20,093 bases of DNA from Enterobacteriaceae bacterium UBA2655 (GTDB lineage: Bacteria > Pseudomonadota > Gammaproteobacteria > Enterobacterales > Enterobacteriaceae): positions 54,773-74,865 of the forward strand of contig DENB01000071.1 of the NCBI GenBank assembly GCA_002359495.1, given 5' to 3'. The notes under the pieces are model-generated. The model ran no database searches. It was not told the DNA's origin and saw only the letters and a list, made by a program, of their open reading frames with translations. Shown in pieces: positions 15,792 through 20,093 of this stretch (positions are counted from its first letter, which is position 1; each line of letters begins with the position of its first letter). Both the position numbers and the translations under genes were made by a program.

Positions 15792-15820
15792 AATTAACAG
15801 AACATTCTCAGATATGCCAA
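15792..15820 (-). promoter_or_regulatory. Candidate promoter for the oppA-like ORF / opp operon
   Basis: Minus strand: TTGGCA (15820-15815, 5/6 to -35) and TTAATT (15797-15792, 3/6 to -10), 17 bp apart. It is the best pair I can see upstream of the opp region. Transcription would begin near 15785, giving a leader of about 600 bases to oppA. The -10 is weak, so this is tentative. Confidence 0.3.
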
Positions 15821-16279
15821 AGCAAAATAACCAAAATGTTACCTGTTTCTCTTTTATCACGACTTTAAACGGGAGAAAAGCGTTAATTCAACGCATGAAT
15901 TATCAGTTAAATCTATGATAAGTAACTCTTTAAAGGATAAATTGCAGCAATATTGTACGGTTGGCCACTCAGCGAGAATATTTTTTACATTATGCTGAAT
16001 TACAGCCTTAAATTATGGATTACGCGGGTTTATGATAGTTTTTATCGTGATAAAGTCGTTAATGAGGCCTGAACAACAGCGATTTATCTTGTAATAATAA
16101 TCACATTATTTTTCTTGCTTTGCTGGCTAGCGGGAAAATCAGTAATGAAAATGATAATAAGCCGCTGCTGTTAAGCATGATGAATAAGCGCCCTTATTTG
16201 GTGCGTTTTAAGCATGAAATGCACCAAATGAGTACATGTGAAGTTTCGCTTAAATAATTAACTGCCCGAATGGCTACGA
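15821..16279. other. AT-rich intergenic region between oppA-like ORF and ychE
   Basis: About 460 bases, clearly AT-richer than the surroundings. It holds two short plus-strand ORFs without good ribosome sites: 15992-16072 (26 residues, starting MLNYSLKLWITRVYD) and 16032-16094 (20 residues, starting MIVFIVIKSLMRPEQ). They overlap in different frames, so at most one could be real. It also holds the inverted repeat at 16196-16229. Such AT-rich upstream DNA often binds H-NS; that is inference. Confidence 0.5.
16196..16229. repeat. Inverted repeat downstream of ychE
   Basis: ATTTGGTGC (16196-16204) and GCACCAAAT (16221-16229), perfect 9-bp arms with a 16-base loop. No T run follows on the minus strand, so as a ychE terminator it would be unusual. 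The right arm continues into TGCACC-AAATG-AGTACA, which resembles an imperfect NtrC site. Confidence 0.5.
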
Positions 16280-16927
16280 TTAATTCAGCAAGCCGGGGAA
16301 AATAGTTTTGATCCCGGTTACGACAAATTCGATACCCAGCGCCATGAGCAGTAATCCCATAATACGGGTGATGACGTTGATGCCCGTTTGCCCCAGCACC
16401 CTCACCATCAACGGCGCGGCGCGAAACAGCAGCCAGCAGCAAAAGGCAAAAATGGCGATGGCCAGGCTAAAGCCCAGCAGATTTAACCAGCTGTGGTAAC
16501 GCGTGCTCCAGACAATGGTCGAACTGATGGCACCTGGTCCAGCCATCAGCGGCAGCGCCAGGGGCACCACGCCTACGCTTTCGCGGATCGCGGTTTCTGA
16601 TTTTTCCTGCTTATTCTGTTTGTCCTCGCCGAGCTTGCCGCTGATCATCGACATCGCAATAGTGACAACCAGTATGCCGCCGGCGATGCGAAAAGAGTCG
16701 ATAGAGATGCCAAAGAGACGCAGGATAGCATCGCCCAGAAACAACGAGGTCCAGAGGATAATCGCCACGGCCAGGTTTGCCGTCATGTTGGTTTTATTAC
16801 GCTCCGCCGCAGCCTGGTAGCTGGTCATACTGATAAAAACCGGAATGATGCCAACCGGATTTACCAGGGCGAACAGACCGATAAAAAACTTGATGTAACC
16901 TGATAGATCGAGAATGGCAGGATTCAA
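16280..16927 (-). CDS. ychE: MarC-family membrane protein YchE
   Basis: 215 residues, the E. coli length, if translation starts at the TTG at 16927. This start has GGAG (16937-16934) 6 bases upstream and gives MNPAILDLSGYIKFF, which lines up residue for residue with E. coli MIQTFFDFPVYFKFF. Longer starts upstream (for example GTG 16942) add a cysteine- and arginine-rich stretch with no counterpart. MarC/UPF0056 proteins are six-helix inner-membrane proteins of unknown function. Conserved segments FIGLFALVNPVGIIPVFISM, SFRIAGGILVVTIAMSM, PLALPLMAGPGAISSTIV and RIMGLLLMALGIEFVVTGI are intact. It is divergent from adhE, as in E. coli, sharing a 426-base region. Confidence 0.95.
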   Translation of the reverse strand: MNPAILDLSGYIKFFIGLFALVNPVGIIPVFISMTSYQAAAERNKTNMTANLAVAIILWTSLFLGDAILRLFGISIDSFRIAGGILVVTIAMSMISGKLGEDKQNKQEKSETAIRESVGVVPLALPLMAGPGAISSTIVWSTRYHSWLNLLGFSLAIAIFAFCCWLLFRAAPLMVRVLGQTGINVITRIMGLLLMALGIEFVVTGIKTIFPGLLN

Positions 16928-17147
16928 AGGATGCTCCGTCACGGTAAAAAATTTCGCGCATAAGGTAAGACAAAAACGGCGGACAAACCAGCGACGCCGA
17001 CAGCCGCGTTGATCAGCTTTTCTCTTATCATTCTGGTCAGGAATGTCACAGTTAGCCATTTTCCCGTTCGGTTCCTGATGGCTTTCTTAATCTTCTCAGC
17101 TCATTAACTGAAAAACCGCTGCTGAAAGGTGTCAGCATGGATAAAAA

Positions 17148-17161
17148 TTGATCTGCATCAA
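17148..17161 (+). promoter_or_regulatory. Perfect FNR box upstream of adhE
   Basis: TTGATCTGCATCAA is a perfect match to TTGAT-N4-ATCAA, centred at 17154.5. A TAATCT hexamer at 17184-17189 would put the start point near 17196 and the box at -41.5, the class II activator position, leaving a leader of about 158 bases to adhE. AdhE acts in anaerobic growth, so control by FNR makes sense. ychE, divergent, is the other possible target. Confidence 0.65.
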
Positions 17162-17295
17162 GCCCACCCTACCTCAAACCAGGTAATCTCTTGCTCAACG
17201 AAAAGCATTACAAGCCGCACCGCATCGATGAGCTTCGAACTTTTTCAGTAAACCAAGTTTATATTTTGCCCGCCAGAATAGTTGCTCTGCGGGAC

Positions 17296-17301
17296 TATAC
17301 T
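17296..17301 (+). promoter_or_regulatory. Candidate -10 nearer adhE
   Basis: TATACT matches the -10 consensus at 5 of 6 positions, 53 bases before the adhE ATG. There is no convincing -35 at 16-18 bp (CCAGAA at 17 bp). It would have to be activator-dependent. CCCGC/GCGGG arms (17269-17273 and 17289-17293) lie just upstream. Confidence 0.35.
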
Positions 17302-17353
17302 CAACGCTTAGGCTTGTTTACTAAAAGAGTTTAACTTCCTTCAGGAGAGCATC

Positions 17354-20041
17354 ATGGCCGTTACCAACGTTACTGAACTTAATGAACTTGTTCAGCGTGT
17401 AAAACAGGCGCAGCGTGAATTCGCTAATTTTACTCAGGAACAAGTTGATAAGATTTTCCGCGCAGCCGCGCTGGCTGCCGCAGACGCCCGCATCCCCCTC
17501 GCTAAAATGGCAGTCGCTGAATCCGGCATGGGGATCGTTGAAGATAAAGTCATCAAAAACCACTTCGCTTCTGAATATATCTACAACGCGTATAAAGATG
17601 AGCAAACCTGCGGCGTGCTGGCGACCGACGATACGTTCGGCACCATGACCATTGCCGAGCCCATTGGTTTGATTTGCGGCATCGTACCGACGACTAACCC
17701 GACCTCGACCGCTATCTTTAAAGCGCTGATAAGCCTTAAAACCCGCAATGGCATTATTTTCTCCCCCCACCCACGGGCGAAAGACGCCACGAATAAAGCG
17801 GCGGATATCGTGCTGCAGGCCGCCATTGCGGCTGGCGCGCCGAAAGATATCATCGGCTGGATTGATGCCCCTTCCGTAGAGCTGTCGAATCAGCTGATGC
17901 ACCATCCCGATATCAACCTCATTCTCGCTACCGGCGGTCCGGGCATGGTGAAAGCGGCTTACAGCTCCGGCAAGCCGGCGATCGGCGTCGGCGCCGGCAA
18001 CACGCCGGTGGTGATTGATGAAAGCGCGGACATTAAACGCGCGGTCGCCTCTATTTTGATGTCCAAGACGTTCGATAACGGCGTGATCTGCGCCTCTGAG
18101 CAGTCGGTCATCGTAGTAGATTCCGTTTATGACGCCGTACGCGAACGTTTCGCCAGCCATGGCGGCTATCTGCTTCAGGGCAAAGAGCTGCAGGCGGTCC
18201 AGGATATCATTCTGAAAAACGGCGGCCTTAACGCCGCAATCGTCGGCCAGCCGGCGGTAACAATCGCCGCGATGGCAGGTCTTAACGTTCCGGGCGACAC
18301 CAAGATTTTGATTGGCGAAGTCAAACTGGTGGACGAATCAGAACCTTTCGCGCATGAAAAACTTTCTCCGACGCTGGCGATGTACCGTGCGAAAGATTTC
18401 CACGACGCCGTAGGTAAAGCGGAGAAACTGGTAGCGATGGGCGGTATCGGCCATACCTCCTGTCTCTATACCGACCAGGATAACCAACGCGAGCGGGTGT
18501 ACTATTTCGGCGACAAGATGAAAACCGCGCGTATTCTGATCAACACCCCGGCCTCCCAGGGGGGTATCGGCGACCTGTATAACTTCAAGCTGGCGCCATC
18601 TCTGACGCTGGGCTGCGGCTCATGGGGCGGCAACTCGATTTCTGAAAACGTGGGACCGAAGCATCTGATCAATAAGAAAACCGTGGCTAAGCGAGCTGAA
18701 AATATGTTGTGGCATAAACTTCCGAAGTCCATCTACTTCCGCCGCGGCTCGCTGCCTATCGCGCTGGAAGAAATCGCCAGCGACGGCGCGAAGCGCGCCT
18801 TTATCGTCACCGACCGTTTCCTGTTTAACAACGGTTACGCAGATCAGGTGGTCGGCGTGCTGAAGTCTCACGGCATCGAAACGGACGTTTTCTTCGAAGT
18901 CGAAGCCGATCCGACGCTGAGCGTGGTGCGCAAAGGCGCCGAGCAGATGAACAGCTTCAAACCCGACGTCATTATCGCGCTCGGCGGCGGCTCGCCGATG
19001 GACGCCGCGAAAATTATGTGGGTCATGTATGAGCATCCCGAAACGCATTTCGAAGAGCTGGCGCTGCGTTTCATGGATATTCGCAAACGTATCTACAAAT
19101 TCCCGAAAATGGGCGTTAAGGCGCGCATGGTCGCTATCACTACGACCTCAGGCACCGGCTCCGAAGTCACGCCTTTCGCTGTCGTGACTGATGACGCTAC
19201 CGGACAGAAATATCCGCTGGCTGACTACGCGCTGACGCCTGACATGGCGATTGTGGATGCGAACCTGGTGATGAATATGCCGCGCTCGCTCTGCGCTTTC
19301 GGCGGTCTGGATGCGGTCACGCATGCTCTGGAAGCTTATGTATCGGTACTGGCGAATGAATATTCCGACGGCCAGGCGCTGCAGGCGCTCAAATTGCTGA
19401 AGGAAAATCTGCCGGCCAGCTATCACGAAGGCGCGAAGAATCCGATTGCCCGCGAACGCGTTCATAACGCGGCGACCATCGCCGGCATCGCCTTCGCCAA
19501 CGCCTTCCTCGGCGTGTGTCACTCTATGGCGCATAAGCTGGGTTCGGAATTCCATATTCCGCATGGTCTGGCCAACGCGCTGCTGATCGCTAACGTGATC
19601 CGCTATAACGCCAATGACAACCCGACCAAGCAAACGGCATTTAGCCAGTATGACCGTCCGCAGGCGCGTCGCCGTTATGCCGAAATCGCCGATCACCTTG
19701 GTCTGAGCGCGGCGGGCGATCGCACGGCGCAGAAAATCGAGAAACTGCTGGTGTGGCTGGAAGAGATTAAAACCGAACTGGGCATTCCGAAATCCATTCG
19801 CGAAGCGGGCGTGCAGGAAGCCGATTTCCTGGCGAAAGTGGACAAGTTGGCGGATGACGCTTTCGATGACCAGTGCACCGGCGCTAACCCTCGCTACCCG
19901 TTAATCGCCGAATTGAAACAGATTATGCTGGACTCTTATTACGGTCGCGAATTTGTTGAGCCCTTCTCCAGTCAGGCTGAAGCCGCGGCATCACAACCGG
20001 TGAAAACGGACAAAGCGGATAAAAAAGCGAAACAGGCGTAA
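17354..20041 (+). CDS. adhE: Bifunctional aldehyde-alcohol dehydrogenase AdhE
   Basis: 895 residues (E. coli 891). A fusion enzyme that reduces acetyl-CoA to acetaldehyde and then ethanol, oxidising two NADH in fermentation; it forms long helical filaments (spirosomes). Residues about 1-440 are the CoA-acylating aldehyde dehydrogenase, with catalytic Cys246 in NGVICASEQS. Residues about 450-870 are the iron-dependent alcohol dehydrogenase: NAD-binding GGGSPMDAAK and iron ligands Asp653, His657, His723 and His737, all at E. coli numbering. The C-terminal tail is rich in Ala, Gln and Lys and slightly longer than in E. coli. AGGAGAG lies 4-6 bases before the ATG. The terminator is not complete within the 52 bases left in the window. 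Confidence 0.99.
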   Translation: MAVTNVTELNELVQRVKQAQREFANFTQEQVDKIFRAAALAAADARIPLAKMAVAESGMGIVEDKVIKNHFASEYIYNAYKDEQTCGVLATDDTFGTMTIAEPIGLICGIVPTTNPTSTAIFKALISLKTRNGIIFSPHPRAKDATNKAADIVLQAAIAAGAPKDIIGWIDAPSVELSNQLMHHPDINLILATGGPGMVKAAYSSGKPAIGVGAGNTPVVIDESADIKRAVASILMSKTFDNGVICASEQSVIVVDSVYDAVRERFASHGGYLLQGKELQAVQDIILKNGGLNAAIVGQPAVTIAAMAGLNVPGDTKILIGEVKLVDESEPFAHEKLSPTLAMYRAKDFHDAVGKAEKLVAMGGIGHTSCLYTDQDNQRERVYYFGDKMKTARILINTPASQGGIGDLYNFKLAPSLTLGCGSWGGNSISENVGPKHLINKKTVAKRAENMLWHKLPKSIYFRRGSLPIALEEIASDGAKRAFIVTDRFLFNNGYADQVVGVLKSHGIETDVFFEVEADPTLSVVRKGAEQMNSFKPDVIIALGGGSPMDAAKIMWVMYEHPETHFEELALRFMDIRKRIYKFPKMGVKARMVAITTTSGTGSEVTPFAVVTDDATGQKYPLADYALTPDMAIVDANLVMNMPRSLCAFGGLDAVTHALEAYVSVLANEYSDGQALQALKLLKENLPASYHEGAKNPIARERVHNAATIAGIAFANAFLGVCHSMAHKLGSEFHIPHGLANALLIANVIRYNANDNPTKQTAFSQYDRPQARRRYAEIADHLGLSAAGDRTAQKIEKLLVWLEEIKTELGIPKSIREAGVQEADFLAKVDKLADDAFDDQCTGANPRYPLIAELKQIMLDSYYGREFVEPFSSQAEAAASQPVKTDKADKKAKQA

Positions 20042-20093
20042 CGCCGTACTACGACAAAAATAAACCCGCTTCGGCGCTGAGGGATCCCCATAA

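Noticed and set aside
15992..16094. Two overlapping short ORFs (26 and 20 residues)
   Set aside because: No ribosome sites and AT-rich DNA where such ORFs arise by chance; kept only as a note in the intergenic entry.
17321..18160. 279-codon minus-strand ORF
   Set aside because: Antisense to the start of adhE and covering its ribosome site; no family resemblance.
1..20093. Search for IS elements, phage genes, CRISPR arrays, tRNA or rRNA
   Set aside because: No transposase or integrase motifs, no regularly spaced repeats, no cloverleaf or rRNA sequence recognised.

Overview
The window is a chromosomal segment of an enterobacterium. Gene order is that of the Escherichia coli trp-tonB-opp-adhE region: trpBA, ompW, yciC, yciB, yciA, tonB, yciI, yciY, clsA, yciU, oppFDCBA, ychE, adhE, with matching relative orientations. 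Most proteins look like close orthologues of the E. coli ones, and many have identical lengths (YciB 179, ClsA 486, OppB 306, OppC 302, OppD 337, OppA 543, YciY 57, YciH-neighbour YciI 98, YchE 215 residues). Two departures from E. coli, a BON lipoprotein where yciGFE would lie and no kch between yciI and yciY, suggest Erwiniaceae (Pantoea, Mixta or Erwinia type). That assignment is inference.

Layout. Positions 1-1330 hold the end of the tryptophan operon (3' part of trpB, then trpA). Positions 1470-2490 hold a small BON-domain lipoprotein gene facing ompW across a terminator. Positions 2745-4583 hold a cysteine-cluster protein gene and the inner-membrane genes yciC and yciB. yciA and tonB converge on a bidirectional terminator (about 5023-5046); tonB has a recognisable promoter overlapped by a Fur-like box. 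yciI follows. Positions 6310-7385 are gene-poor, lower in GC, and carry only short candidate genes: one possibly frameshifted, one encoding a 21-residue hydrophobic peptide, one 52-residue ORF. yciY, clsA and yciU come next. The oligopeptide permease operon oppABCDF runs on the minus strand (15182 down to 9605), with a strong hairpin between oppA and oppB. Upstream of oppA lies a short ORF whose start resembles mature OppA (probably a decayed tandem copy), followed by mutually exclusive hairpins in the oppA leader. ychE (TTG start) and adhE (complete, with its promoter region and an FNR-like box) close the window.

Function. Most of the window is conserved housekeeping: tryptophan synthesis, envelope and membrane-lipid maintenance (OmpW, YciB/YciC, ClsA), TonB energy transduction, peptide uptake, and fermentation by AdhE. 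Recognisable regulatory signals concern oxygen (FNR-like boxes at ompW and adhE) and iron (Fur-like box at tonB). I see no mobile element, phage, CRISPR array, tRNA or rRNA, and no convincing new multi-gene system. The parts worth following up are the short orphan genes, the oppA-like remnant and several structured untranslated regions.
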